Source: Acidobacteriota bacterium (lineage in GTDB: Bacteria; Acidobacteriota; Aminicenantia; UBA2199). Taken from it: a DNA stretch of 8,937 nucleotides. Shown one piece after another: positions 1 through 7,288 of the stretch. Position numbers and translations under genes: made by a program. The DNA lies in the NCBI GenBank assembly GCA_028749105.1, contig JAQUQF010000052.1:1-8937 (forward strand), written 5' to 3'. The notes beneath the pieces were generated by a model. It saw nothing but the letters and a program-made list of their open reading frames with translations. It made no database searches and was not told the DNA's origin. How positions within the stretch are numbered: the first letter of the stretch is position 1; every line of letters starts with the position of its first letter.

Positions 1-1
1 C

Positions 2-100
2 CCGGATGCCGCAGGCAACGAGATCGCCGCCTTCATCGAAACGCTGGCTGAAAACGGCTTTGTGGGACTGGAGTTGGAGAGAAAAACAACGGATGTCTGA
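2..100 (+). CDS. scmD: PqqD-like peptide-recognition protein, C-terminal fragment (ScmD-like)
   Basis: Only the last 32 codons are present; the 5' part is off the left edge. The frame from position 2 reads PDAAGNEIAAFIETLAENGF and ends at TGA 98-100. A short helix of the form D...IAAFIETLAENGFV, with a small charged tail, resembles the final helix and turn of PqqD-family (PF05402) proteins, the RiPP recognition elements that bind a precursor's leader and hand it to a partner radical SAM enzyme. The frame overlaps the start of the next gene by 8 bp, as expected for a PqqD/radical SAM pair. The assignment rests on this short tail plus context: a PqqD homologue accompanies two radical SAM/SPASM proteins in the described SynChlorMet cassette. 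Another small helical protein cannot be excluded. Confidence 0.62.
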   Translation, partial: PDAAGNEIAAFIETLAENGFVGLELERKTTDV

Positions 101-1223
101 GCAGCTCAAGGAGAAGATCGAACCAGCTGCGCCAAGGGTCATGCGTTCCCCGCGCAGCCTGTCCCTTGAAATCACCGCCCGCTGCAATCTGCGCTGCCGC
201 TATTGCTATTTCTTCAACAACAAAGCGGTCGAATACCGGGATCTGCCTGCCGCCGAATGGCTCGCTTTCTTCGCTGAATTAGGGTCGCTCGGCGTAATGA
301 GAGTCGTCCTGGCAGGCGGAGAACCGTTCATCCGCTCGGACCTGCCCGTGCTCCTTGAGGGGATCGTCCGCAACCGCATGCGATTCGCCTTGCTGTCCAA
401 TGGCGCGCTGATCGATGATGAAATCGCCGCTTTTCTCGCCCGCACGAGCCGCTGCGAGTACGTCCAGGTGTCGGTAGACGGTTCGAGCGCGGAGATCCAC
501 GACTCCTGCCGCGGCAATGGCTCTTTTGCCGGCGCGCTGCGCGGCATTCGCACCCTGCAGCGCCAGCGGATCGGCGTGGCGGTGCGCGTCACGATCCATA
601 AAAACAACGTGCATGATCTGGAGAACATCGCGCACTTGCTTCTGGACGAACTGGGTTTGCCGAATTTCGGCACCAACGCGGCGGGGTACATGGGCACGTG
701 CTGCATCAACTCGGATGACGTGCTGCTGAATACCCAGGAACGGATGGAGGCCATGGCCACCTTGCTGCGCCTCACGGCGAAATACCATGGGCGCATTTCG
801 GCGGACGCCGGTCCGTTGGCCGATGGGCGCATGTGGCGCCGGATGGAGGAAGCCCGGGCCCAGGGCAAGCCGGCCTTTCACAATGGCGGCCGCCTCACCG
901 CCTGCGGCTGCCCGAGCAACAAGATCTCCGTGCGTGCCGACGGCGCCATTGTTCCCTGCAGCATGCTGGCCCATGTCGAATTGGGGCGCATCAACCGCGA
1001 CTCTCTGGCGGATGTATGGCAGAACAGCACGGTGCTGAACCGACTCCGCAGCCGGCATACGATCCCGCTGAGCGGATTTGAGTTCTGCGCCGGCTGTCCA
1101 TACATCCCGTATTGTACAGGCAATTGCCCGGGCTTGGCCTATACGTTGACGGGAACGGTTGATCACCCCAGTCCGGATGCCTGTTTGCGGAGCTTTCTTG
1201 CGGGCGGCGGCGCTATCCCATGA
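93..1223 (+). CDS. scmE: Radical SAM/SPASM peptide-modifying enzyme (ScmE-like)
   Basis: This is a 376-residue cytoplasmic radical SAM enzyme of the PqqE-like class. The radical SAM cluster motif is C31-X3-C35-X2-C38 in ITARCNLRCRYCYF, followed by the SAM-binding LAGGEPF motif. The C-terminal SPASM domain has C271/C273, then G284-X4-C289, then C332-X2-C335-X5-C341-X3-C345, and a final C364, enough for two auxiliary Fe-S clusters. Such enzymes make radical C-C, C-S or C-O links or epimerise residues in a peptide bound through a PqqD-like partner. I start at ATG 93: the frame is open further left, to ATG 6, but that segment overlaps the PqqD-like coding frame and looks unlike the family. GGAGAG at 76-81 is a somewhat distant ribosome binding site. 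The N-terminal region (RSPRSLSLEIT, YFFNNKAVEYRDLP) fits my recollection of the SynChlorMet protein ScmE; the exact family name needs an HMM search. The substrate is unknown. Confidence 0.85.
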   Translation: MSEQLKEKIEPAAPRVMRSPRSLSLEITARCNLRCRYCYFFNNKAVEYRDLPAAEWLAFFAELGSLGVMRVVLAGGEPFIRSDLPVLLEGIVRNRMRFALLSNGALIDDEIAAFLARTSRCEYVQVSVDGSSAEIHDSCRGNGSFAGALRGIRTLQRQRIGVAVRVTIHKNNVHDLENIAHLLLDELGLPNFGTNAAGYMGTCCINSDDVLLNTQERMEAMATLLRLTAKYHGRISADAGPLADGRMWRRMEEARAQGKPAFHNGGRLTACGCPSNKISVRADGAIVPCSMLAHVELGRINRDSLADVWQNSTVLNRLRSRHTIPLSGFEFCAGCPYIPYCTGNCPGLAYTLTGTVDHPSPDACLRSFLAGGGAIP

Positions 1224-2380
1224 AAATTCCGGGCGCCGCGAACCGCCAGAAGTCGGGGCAGGCGGGAATGCCTGCCCTCAACACGTTGTATTTTTACCTG
1301 ACCGAAGGGTGCAACCTGGCTTGCCGCCATTGTTGGCTGGGGCCCAAGTTCGATGGCAGCGGCAACCAGTATCCGACCCTGCCGCTTGAGCTGTTCGAGA
1401 AGGCCATCCGCGAAGCCAAGCCGCTGGGACTGAGCGGTGTCAAGCTCACCGGCGGCGAACCGTTGCTTCATCCCCTTTTCACCCGTTTTCTGGAGATCAG
1501 CCGGCGGGAAGGGTTGAAGCTGACGATCGAGACCAACGGGCTGCTGTGCACGCCGGAGATCGCCGCCGAGATTGCCAAATCCCCCAACCGCTTCGTGTCC
1601 GTAAGCATCGACGGCACCGATGCCGCGACCCATGAGTGGGTGCGCGGCGTGCCGGGATCATTTGCGGCGGCCCAACAGGCGGTGCGCAACCTGGTGGCCT
1701 CCGGCATCAGGCCGCAGGTCATCTTTTCGTTGCTGCGCCGCAATGCCGGACAGGTGGACGCCATGGTGGGCATGGTCGAAAAACTGGGCGCGGCCTCGCT
1801 CAAGTTCAATGTGGTGCAGCCCACCGCCCGCGGCGAGAAGCTGCACGAAAACCAGGAGACCCTGGACATCGCCGACCTCATCACGTTGGGACGGCATGTG
1901 GAGCAGGAACTGGCGCTGGCGACCAGGGTAAAACTCTTCTTTCATTACCCGCAAGCATTCAGATCCCTGCGGCACATCACCAGCGGGGACGGCTGCAGCC
2001 CCTGCGGGATCTTCGGCATCCTGGGCGTCATCGCCAGCGGGCACTATGCCCTGTGCGGCATCGGCGAACAGGTGCCGGAACTGATCTTTGGCGAGGTGGG
2101 GAAGGATCCCCTGATAGAGGTTTGGCGGGACAACGCTATTTTGAGGGCTCTACGCGAAGGACTGCCGGAGCAATTGGAAGGGGTCTGCGGCCGCTGCCTG
2201 ATGAAGGACCGCTGCCTGGGCTCATGCGTTGCCCAGAACTATTACAGCAAGGGCCGCCTGTGGGCGCCATACTGGTTCTGTGAACAGGCGGAGCAGGCGG
2301 GGCTCTTTCCAGCTTCACGTCTGGGGAAAAGGCCCGCAGCGGCGCCGCGTATTGCCGTCAATGATGCCGCTGCCGAATAG
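1220..2380 (+). CDS. scmF: Second radical SAM/SPASM peptide-modifying enzyme (ScmF-like)
   Basis: This 386-residue protein is a second, divergent radical SAM/SPASM enzyme. Numbered from ATG 1220, the cluster cysteines are C31, C35 and C38 (LTEGCNLACRHCWL) and the SAM motif is LTGGEPLL. The SPASM part has C259/C262, C279, then C323-X2-C326-X5-C332-X3-C336 and C354, so all cluster ligands seem intact. The ATG overlaps the stop of the previous gene by 4 bp (ATGA), suggesting translational coupling. An in-frame ATG at 1268 with a purine-rich GGCGGGA just before it would give a shorter start (MPALNTLYFYLTEG) that retains every motif. The LYFYLTEGCNLACRHCWL opening matches what I recall of ScmF. 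Two tandem SPASM enzymes imply two different or successive modifications of one peptide. The chemistry cannot be read from sequence. Confidence 0.85.
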   Translation: MKIPGAANRQKSGQAGMPALNTLYFYLTEGCNLACRHCWLGPKFDGSGNQYPTLPLELFEKAIREAKPLGLSGVKLTGGEPLLHPLFTRFLEISRREGLKLTIETNGLLCTPEIAAEIAKSPNRFVSVSIDGTDAATHEWVRGVPGSFAAAQQAVRNLVASGIRPQVIFSLLRRNAGQVDAMVGMVEKLGAASLKFNVVQPTARGEKLHENQETLDIADLITLGRHVEQELALATRVKLFFHYPQAFRSLRHITSGDGCSPCGIFGILGVIASGHYALCGIGEQVPELIFGEVGKDPLIEVWRDNAILRALREGLPEQLEGVCGRCLMKDRCLGSCVAQNYYSKGRLWAPYWFCEQAEQAGLFPASRLGKRPAAAPRIAVNDAAAE

Positions 2381-2402
2381 TAATGAAAATGTTCACGGGG
2401 CC

Positions 2403-3926
2403 ATGTTCTTCGCCGCTTATTTCGGCCCCAGCATGATTCCGACCCTGCGCGAACCGGAGATCATGGAGATCAGGCCTTATGACGGCCAACCCGTGCGCCA
2501 GGGCGATGTGATTTATTTTTTTCCGCCGGAAGCCGATCAGCCGATCGTGCATCGCGTTGTCCGTTTGACCCCCGCCGGCATATCCACGCATGGTGACAAC
2601 AACAGCCGGGAAGACTCTTTCCTCCTGCAGCCGGAAAGCGTCAAGGGCCGAGTGGTGGCCGCTTGGCGCGGTCAGAAAAGGCGGAGGATCGCGGGCGGCC
2701 TGCCGGGCCGCTTGATGATCCGCTGGCTCGGCTGGCGGCGGGTCCTTGACCGCGGTGTGTCCCCTCTGCTGCGCCCTTTCTATCGGACCCTGTCTCACAA
2801 GGGATTGATCGCCCGGGTGCTGCCCCCCCCATGGCGGCCCCGAGTCGTCATCTTCCATGCCCGCGGCCGGGAGCAGTTTCAGCTTCTGCTGGGAAAGCGC
2901 CTCATCGGGCGCTACGATGATTACAGGCGCCAATGGCAGATCCAGCGGCCATTTCAATTGCTTGTGGATAGCAGGACGCTTCCAGGGCAGCAGGATAAGG
3001 ACGGCCTGAACCAGCGAGCGTTGAGCCAACGGCAACGGACCATGAACCGGCCTTTGACGCAGGAGGTGCTGCACCGTCTCGACCTGGCCGATGGCACCCG
3101 TTGGGAAATTGCCGCCGGCGACGAGAAGGCGGCGGTCATCGTTTCCCAACTGGGAAGTGCGATGAAGCTGGGCCTGGCTGCAGGCGCAAACGCTCCGGCT
3201 CATGGCGGCGATCTGTGCCGGCTTCTTGTCCAGGTTGCCGCGCACAGGTCCGAAGTGGAGTGTTATGTGCCATTGGCATCGGAAAATGACGGCGTCGCAG
3301 TCTGCGATCTCAGTCCGAATGCGGACTGGGGCGGACCGCATGTCAATCTGGTCAGGCTATCGCTTGTCTTTGCCCGCGAAGCGCAGGCCCGCGGCGGAGT
3401 CCTCATCCACGGTGCGCTGGCGGAACGGGAGGGCCTGGGCGTTATCCTGGCTGCGCCCGGCGGGACGGGAAAAACCACTGCCAGCAATCGGCTTCCGGCC
3501 CCATGGCGCTCGCTGTGCGACGACACCACGCTGGTGGTGCGCGACCCGCATGGCGGCTACTGGGCCCATCCCTGGCCCACCTGGAGCCGTTTCCTGGACA
3601 ATGGGCCGGGCGGCAGTTGGGAAGTGCAAAATGCCGTGCCCGTTAAGGGCATCTTCTTCCTGGTCCGAGCGCTTGCAGACCGGGCGGAGCGTATAGGCCA
3701 GGGGCGGGCGGTCAGCATGCTCGGCGAGTGCACAGGACAGGTCTCCACGTTCATGGCACCGGGACTGTGGAAAAAGGAACTCCACGACCTGCATCTGGAG
3801 CAGTTCGCCAACCTATGTTCACTGGCCCGGGCCGTACCCGCGCACCTGCTGCACATCAGTCTGACCGGCTCCTTCTGGCATGAGATCGACCATACGCTTC
3901 AGGGAGGCGATAGCGGTGATTCCTGA
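2403..3926 (+). CDS. scmC: Fusion: soluble S26/S24-type Ser-His peptidase domain + HPr-kinase-like ScmC domain
   Basis: One open frame of 507 residues carries two domains. Residues 1-194 resemble type I signal peptidase/S24-like peptidases: a Ser10 nucleophile in YFGPSMIPTL, RQGDVIYFF, His50 in IVHRVVRL and Asp65 in THGDNN. Ser plus His, not Lys, is the S26B (SipW/ER-type) arrangement. There is no N-terminal membrane anchor, so it is probably soluble and could cut the leader of a modified peptide. Residues 214-507 resemble ScmC/HPr-kinase-like proteins: P-loop APGGTGKTT (K357 of the fusion, K144 counted from ATG 3042), then CDDTTLVV and a WPTWSRF segment. The linker, about residues 195-213, is polar and Gln/Arg-rich. 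Starts are uncertain: ATG 2403 lies 22 bp past the scmF stop, while ATG 2361 and 2364 overlap scmF; none has a clear ribosome binding site. ATG 3042 could start a separate ScmC protein, also without a clear site. The gene symbol applies to the second domain. Confidence 0.7.
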   Translation: MFFAAYFGPSMIPTLREPEIMEIRPYDGQPVRQGDVIYFFPPEADQPIVHRVVRLTPAGISTHGDNNSREDSFLLQPESVKGRVVAAWRGQKRRRIAGGLPGRLMIRWLGWRRVLDRGVSPLLRPFYRTLSHKGLIARVLPPPWRPRVVIFHARGREQFQLLLGKRLIGRYDDYRRQWQIQRPFQLLVDSRTLPGQQDKDGLNQRALSQRQRTMNRPLTQEVLHRLDLADGTRWEIAAGDEKAAVIVSQLGSAMKLGLAAGANAPAHGGDLCRLLVQVAAHRSEVECYVPLASENDGVAVCDLSPNADWGGPHVNLVRLSLVFAREAQARGGVLIHGALAEREGLGVILAAPGGTGKTTASNRLPAPWRSLCDDTTLVVRDPHGGYWAHPWPTWSRFLDNGPGGSWEVQNAVPVKGIFFLVRALADRAERIGQGRAVSMLGECTGQVSTFMAPGLWKKELHDLHLEQFANLCSLARAVPAHLLHISLTGSFWHEIDHTLQGGDSGDS

Positions 3927-3989
3927 AAAAACGGCCGGCAACATGAATCGGAATCAAAGACATCGCGCTCTGGCTGCCGCCATTTGATC

Positions 3990-5810
3990 ATGCCGGAACA
4001 GGCGGAAGCAAAAAAGCTGAAAATTCCGCGCGTCCGGCAGCTTGGCCGCGCCGTGCAGTTTGTCTGGCAGAGCGCAAGAGGCTGGACCATCGCCAATGGG
4101 ATTCTCGTTGCGGTCCAGGGGCTGTTGCCGCTGCTGCCGCTTTATCTCATGAAGCTTCTGGTGGACGCCGTGACCGCAGGGGCGGCGGCTCCCGACAAGG
4201 GGGCCGTTCTCCGGCACGTGCTGCTGCTCGTTGCGCTTACCGCTGCGGCGACCCTGTTCACCTTCCTGATCGACTTGCTGGCGGGCATGGTCAGCGAATG
4301 GCAGGGATACCACGTTGCGGATCACATGAATGATGTCATCCTGGCCAAGTCCATTGAGGTCGACCTGGAGTATTACGAGAGCGCGCGTTATTACGACACG
4401 CTTCATCGCGCCCAACGCGAAGCCTCCTCCCGGCCCATCAGCATCGTGAACGGTCTGGCGAAGATCGGCCAGAACAGCATCTCCCTGCTGGCCATTGCGG
4501 GGCTGCTCCTGTCATTTCATTGGCTCGTTGCGGCGACACTTTTTGCCGCGGTCATTTCCGGCACCGCCGTTCGCATGCTTTATTCCAGCAGCATGTACCG
4601 CTGGCAACGCGAACAGACGCCCACGGAACGGCAAGCCGGCTATCTCAACTGGATGCTTACCGACAGCGGCCACGCCAAGGAGATCCGCCTGTTTGACCTG
4701 GGCCCCCTGTTCATCCGCCGCTTTCGCGATGTCCGCCGGAAACTCCGCAGGGGCCGGCTGGCCATCATGCGCCGGCGTTCCATCGCTGATTTTGCCGCCC
4801 AGATCTTTGCCACCTCGGCCATCTACGGCTCGTATGCCTTCATTTCGTATCAAGCGCTTCGGGGGACGATCACGCTGGGTGAATTGGTAATGTATTACCA
4901 GGCCTTTCAGCGCGTACAGGGATTTTTTCAAGGGATATTGGGCAGCCTGGCAAAACTGTATGAAGACAACCTGTTCCTATCCAATCTCTACGAGTTTCTT
5001 GATCTGAAGCGTACGGTCAGCGAGCCGGTTAACGCCCGGCCCGTGCCTCAACCGATGCAACACGGCATCGTGATCGATCATGTGAGCTTTCAGTATCCCG
5101 AAGGCAGCAGAAAGGTTCTGGAGGATGTTTCGCTCACCATCCGGCCGGGAGAAGTCGTGGCCTTGGTGGGCGAAAATGGCTCCGGCAAGACGACGTTGAT
5201 CAAGCTGTTGTGCAGACTCTACGATCCGACCAGCGGGGCCATTACCATGGATGGCGTAGATCTGCGCCAGTTTGAGACAAAAGCGCTGCGAAGCGAGATC
5301 GCCATCATTTTTCAGGACTATGCCCACTACCACTTGACGGCCAGGGAGAATATCTGGTTGGGTAATGCCACTCTGGCGCCCGACCATGAACGCGTCATGG
5401 CCGCGGCGCGCCGCTCGGGGGCCGACGAAGTCATCCGCTCGCTGCCGCACGGCTATGATACGATCCTGGGCAAGCGTTTTGCGGACGGCGAGGAATTGAG
5501 CATCGGCGAATGGCAGAAAGTGGCCCTGGCCCGCGCCTTCATGCGCGATGCCCAGATCATCGTGCTGGACGAGCCGACCAGCTCCATGGACGCCAAGGCC
5601 GAATACGAGGCCTTCCAGAATTTCCGCCAATTGCTGGCCGGCCGCACCGCCATCCTGATCAGTCACCGTTTCTCCACCGTGCGCATGGCGGACCGCATCT
5701 ATGTGCTGCAGCACGGGCGCGTCAGCGAAGGCGGCAGCCACGAAGAATTGATCACGCGCCGGGGTGTGTACGCCGACCTCTTTGAGAGGCAGGCCCGGTC
5801 CTATCGCTAG
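3990..5810 (+). CDS. ABC exporter half-transporter (membrane domain + ATPase)
   Basis: This 606-residue inner-membrane protein has an ABC exporter membrane domain (roughly residues 30-320, about six hydrophobic helices, with the conserved YYESARYYDTLHRA segment) followed by an ATPase domain. ATPase motifs are Walker A GENGSGKT (394-401), Q-loop Gln442, signature LSIGEWQ (503-509), Walker B IIVLDE (523-528, with catalytic Glu528) and switch His559. It should work as a homodimer because no partner subunit is encoded nearby. No N-terminal C39 peptidase is present, so leader removal would need a separate protease; the S26-like domain just upstream is the obvious candidate. Its place after the radical SAM genes suggests export of the modified peptide. 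ATG 3990 is preferred; TTG 3984 is two codons upstream and neither has a clear ribosome binding site. The gap to the previous stop is 63 bp. Confidence 0.9.
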   Translation: MPEQAEAKKLKIPRVRQLGRAVQFVWQSARGWTIANGILVAVQGLLPLLPLYLMKLLVDAVTAGAAAPDKGAVLRHVLLLVALTAAATLFTFLIDLLAGMVSEWQGYHVADHMNDVILAKSIEVDLEYYESARYYDTLHRAQREASSRPISIVNGLAKIGQNSISLLAIAGLLLSFHWLVAATLFAAVISGTAVRMLYSSSMYRWQREQTPTERQAGYLNWMLTDSGHAKEIRLFDLGPLFIRRFRDVRRKLRRGRLAIMRRRSIADFAAQIFATSAIYGSYAFISYQALRGTITLGELVMYYQAFQRVQGFFQGILGSLAKLYEDNLFLSNLYEFLDLKRTVSEPVNARPVPQPMQHGIVIDHVSFQYPEGSRKVLEDVSLTIRPGEVVALVGENGSGKTTLIKLLCRLYDPTSGAITMDGVDLRQFETKALRSEIAIIFQDYAHYHLTARENIWLGNATLAPDHERVMAAARRSGADEVIRSLPHGYDTILGKRFADGEELSIGEWQKVALARAFMRDAQIIVLDEPTSSMDAKAEYEAFQNFRQLLAGRTAILISHRFSTVRMADRIYVLQHGRVSEGGSHEELITRRGVYADLFERQARSYR

Positions 5811-5833
5811 ACGCATGAACGTGAATACGTAGC

Positions 5834-7081
5834 ATGAAAAAGAGAGAAGCGGGCCTGCTTTTGTGCGATTTTCTTTCAGGAAGAAAAATGCCCGAAGCCG
5901 GGTGGAATAAATTATCGCCGGCAGAGTGGGATAGTCTGGTGGATCAGGCGCTGCGTTTTTCAGTCGGGGGGTTGCTCTATCGGGAAATCAAGTCCCGAAA
6001 CTTTCCCGCCGAGTATTTCCCCGGTGACGCCAGAAACAGGCTCAGGGAGGCCTACCGCAGCCAGGCAACCAACAACACGATTCTTTTCGGCAATGCCGCC
6101 AAGGTCCTCGCGTCCCTGGCCGACAACCAGCTGCCGGTCATTGCGCTCAAAGGGCTGGCAGTGGCCAAAAGCTTATATGGTGATATCGCCTTGCGCCCCA
6201 TGTCCGATCTCGATCTTTTTGTGAAGGAAGACGATCTGGTCAGGGCTGGCCGGATATTGCTGGCAATCGGCTACACGCAGCCTCTTCCTGCCTGGGAGAG
6301 CATGGTCAGGACGTTTCATCATTTGCCGCCTTTTACAAACAAAAGCGGGGTGATCATTGAACTGCACTGGAATATCGTGCCTCCAGACAGCTCCATAAAA
6401 ATGGATCTTGAGGGATTATGGCAGAGAGCACGTCTTGTCAAATTGAGCGGCGTAGAAGCCCGGGCCTTTTCTCCGGAGGATCAATTCTTGCATTTGTGCA
6501 TCCATGCCTGCTTGCATCTGCAGGCCGGATTGGGCCTGCTTCCGATCTGTGACATCGCTGCAATGATCAACATATCCGATGCGGAGATCGACTGGCGGAT
6601 CGTCATTGCAAGGGCCACCCGCTGGGGCGTCCAAAAGTGCGTATACTTGATGCTGCTACTGGTTCGGGAATTGCTGGGAGTTGCGCCGCCGGAGAACGTG
6701 ATTGTAGACTTGAAACCCGATGATTATCAGCCCGCTTTTTTTGCTGAAGCGCAGAAACAGATTTTGGATGAGCAACCGTCAAGTCAGCTGACCAGGAGAC
6801 GATGCGGTGAATTCTTGAAATTAAAAAAAGCCAAGGGGATCAAAGGCCGTTTCATTGCAATCGCAAAAGGTGCTTTTCCATCAAAAGCGTATCTGGCCCA
6901 CTACTATCCCGTGGCGGTTTCTTCTCCCAAGATATATCTGTACTATATATTGCGCCTGGGCCGCCTGTTTGGCTATTATGCATGGATGCTGGTTCGGATT
7001 TTTCTCCGTGATCGATCGCTCATCAAGGCGGTCGGTCATGGGCAACGGGTTCGCGCAGTTTCCGACTGGTTGTTTTCCTGA
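5834..7081 (+). CDS. NTP_transf_5-type nucleotidyltransferase family protein
   Basis: This 415-residue protein matches the pattern of PF14907 (uncharacterised nucleotidyltransferases): an N-terminal helical region with the LLYREI turn, then IALKGLAVAKSLYGD with Lys106 and G116-D117, LRPMSDLDLFV with Asp125 and Asp127 as likely metal ligands, and IELHWNIV further on. The C-terminal 60 residues are basic and aromatic-rich (YYPVAV, YLYYILRLGRLFGYYAWML) and may touch the membrane. Family members often sit in peptide-modification and surface-polysaccharide clusters and are presumed to transfer a nucleotide, but the acceptor is unknown. It begins 23 bp after the ABC stop, so it is likely co-transcribed. 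ATG 5834 keeps the N-terminal LLLCDFLSG helix usual for the family; ATG 5888 has a better ribosome binding site. By eye, base composition is more AT-rich than the upstream genes, especially in the last third, hinting at a separate origin. Confidence 0.72.
   Translation: MKKREAGLLLCDFLSGRKMPEAGWNKLSPAEWDSLVDQALRFSVGGLLYREIKSRNFPAEYFPGDARNRLREAYRSQATNNTILFGNAAKVLASLADNQLPVIALKGLAVAKSLYGDIALRPMSDLDLFVKEDDLVRAGRILLAIGYTQPLPAWESMVRTFHHLPPFTNKSGVIIELHWNIVPPDSSIKMDLEGLWQRARLVKLSGVEARAFSPEDQFLHLCIHACLHLQAGLGLLPICDIAAMINISDAEIDWRIVIARATRWGVQKCVYLMLLLVRELLGVAPPENVIVDLKPDDYQPAFFAEAQKQILDEQPSSQLTRRRCGEFLKLKKAKGIKGRFIAIAKGAFPSKAYLAHYYPVAVSSPKIYLYYILRLGRLFGYYAWMLVRIFLRDRSLIKAVGHGQRVRAVSDWLFS
5877..5883 (+). 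promoter_or_regulatory. Possible internal ribosome binding site for an alternative start
   Basis: CAGGAAG lies a few bases before the in-frame ATG at 5888 and is a better Shine-Dalgarno match than anything before ATG 5834. It could drive a form 18 residues shorter, starting MPEAGWNKL. The longer start is preferred only because its extra helix resembles the family's N-terminus. Confidence 0.35.
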
Positions 7082-7083
7082 TG

Positions 7084-7109
7084 TCAGCCTGAGAAATCAG
7101 CCTGAAAAA
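7084..7109. repeat. Tandem 13-bp direct repeat just after the nucleotidyltransferase stop
   Basis: TCAGCCTGAGAAA at 7084-7096 is followed directly by TCAGCCTGAAAAA at 7097-7109, identical at 12 of 13 positions. It starts 3 bp after the stop codon. No function is evident; it may be simple slippage. Confidence 0.6.
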
Positions 7110-7117
7110 TAGTAAAA

Positions 7118-7134
7118 TTCCTGCTTAACAGGAA
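7118..7134. repeat. Small inverted repeat in the intergenic gap
   Basis: TTCCTG (7118-7123) and CAGGAA (7129-7134) are perfect complements around a 5-base CTTAA loop. It lies soon after the last gene of the peptide cluster. No T-run follows, so it is a poor intrinsic terminator; it could be an operator or chance. Confidence 0.3.
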
Positions 7135-7288
7135 ATCGGCAGCTGTTCACGCCCGGGAGATCCAAGAGAACATTTCCGGTGGATATTCAGTCCAAATGCG
7201 TTCAGCGCCAAGAAATTAAGCGCTTTTATGCGCATGCCGGGACAGGGCTATGCTTGGGGCGGAGTCCCGACGGGCGGGCGTTAACGGG

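Noticed and set aside
279..1166. A 295-codon minus-strand ORF opposite the first radical SAM gene
   Set aside because: It is antisense to a gene with intact catalytic motifs, its product has no recognisable motif, and long antisense frames are common in GC-rich coding DNA.
2383..2436. A 17-codon out-of-frame ORF right after the scmF stop (TAATG junction)
   Set aside because: It overlaps the peptidase start in another frame and has no good ribosome binding site; it may only help reinitiation.
2358..3341. A 327-codon minus-strand ORF opposite the peptidase/ScmC gene
   Set aside because: The product is low-complexity, with no recognisable domain, while the plus frame carries peptidase and P-loop motifs.
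3943..3987. A 14-codon ORF (MNRNQRHRALAAAI) before the ABC gene, as a precursor candidate
   Set aside because: It is too short for leader plus core, lacks a ribosome binding site and has no residue typical of SPASM targets beyond chance.
5496..5516. LSIGEWQ instead of LSGGQ in the ABC signature as a sign of an inactive transporter
   Set aside because: LSxGEWQ variants occur in active exporters of this type, and Walker A, Walker B Glu and the switch His are all intact.
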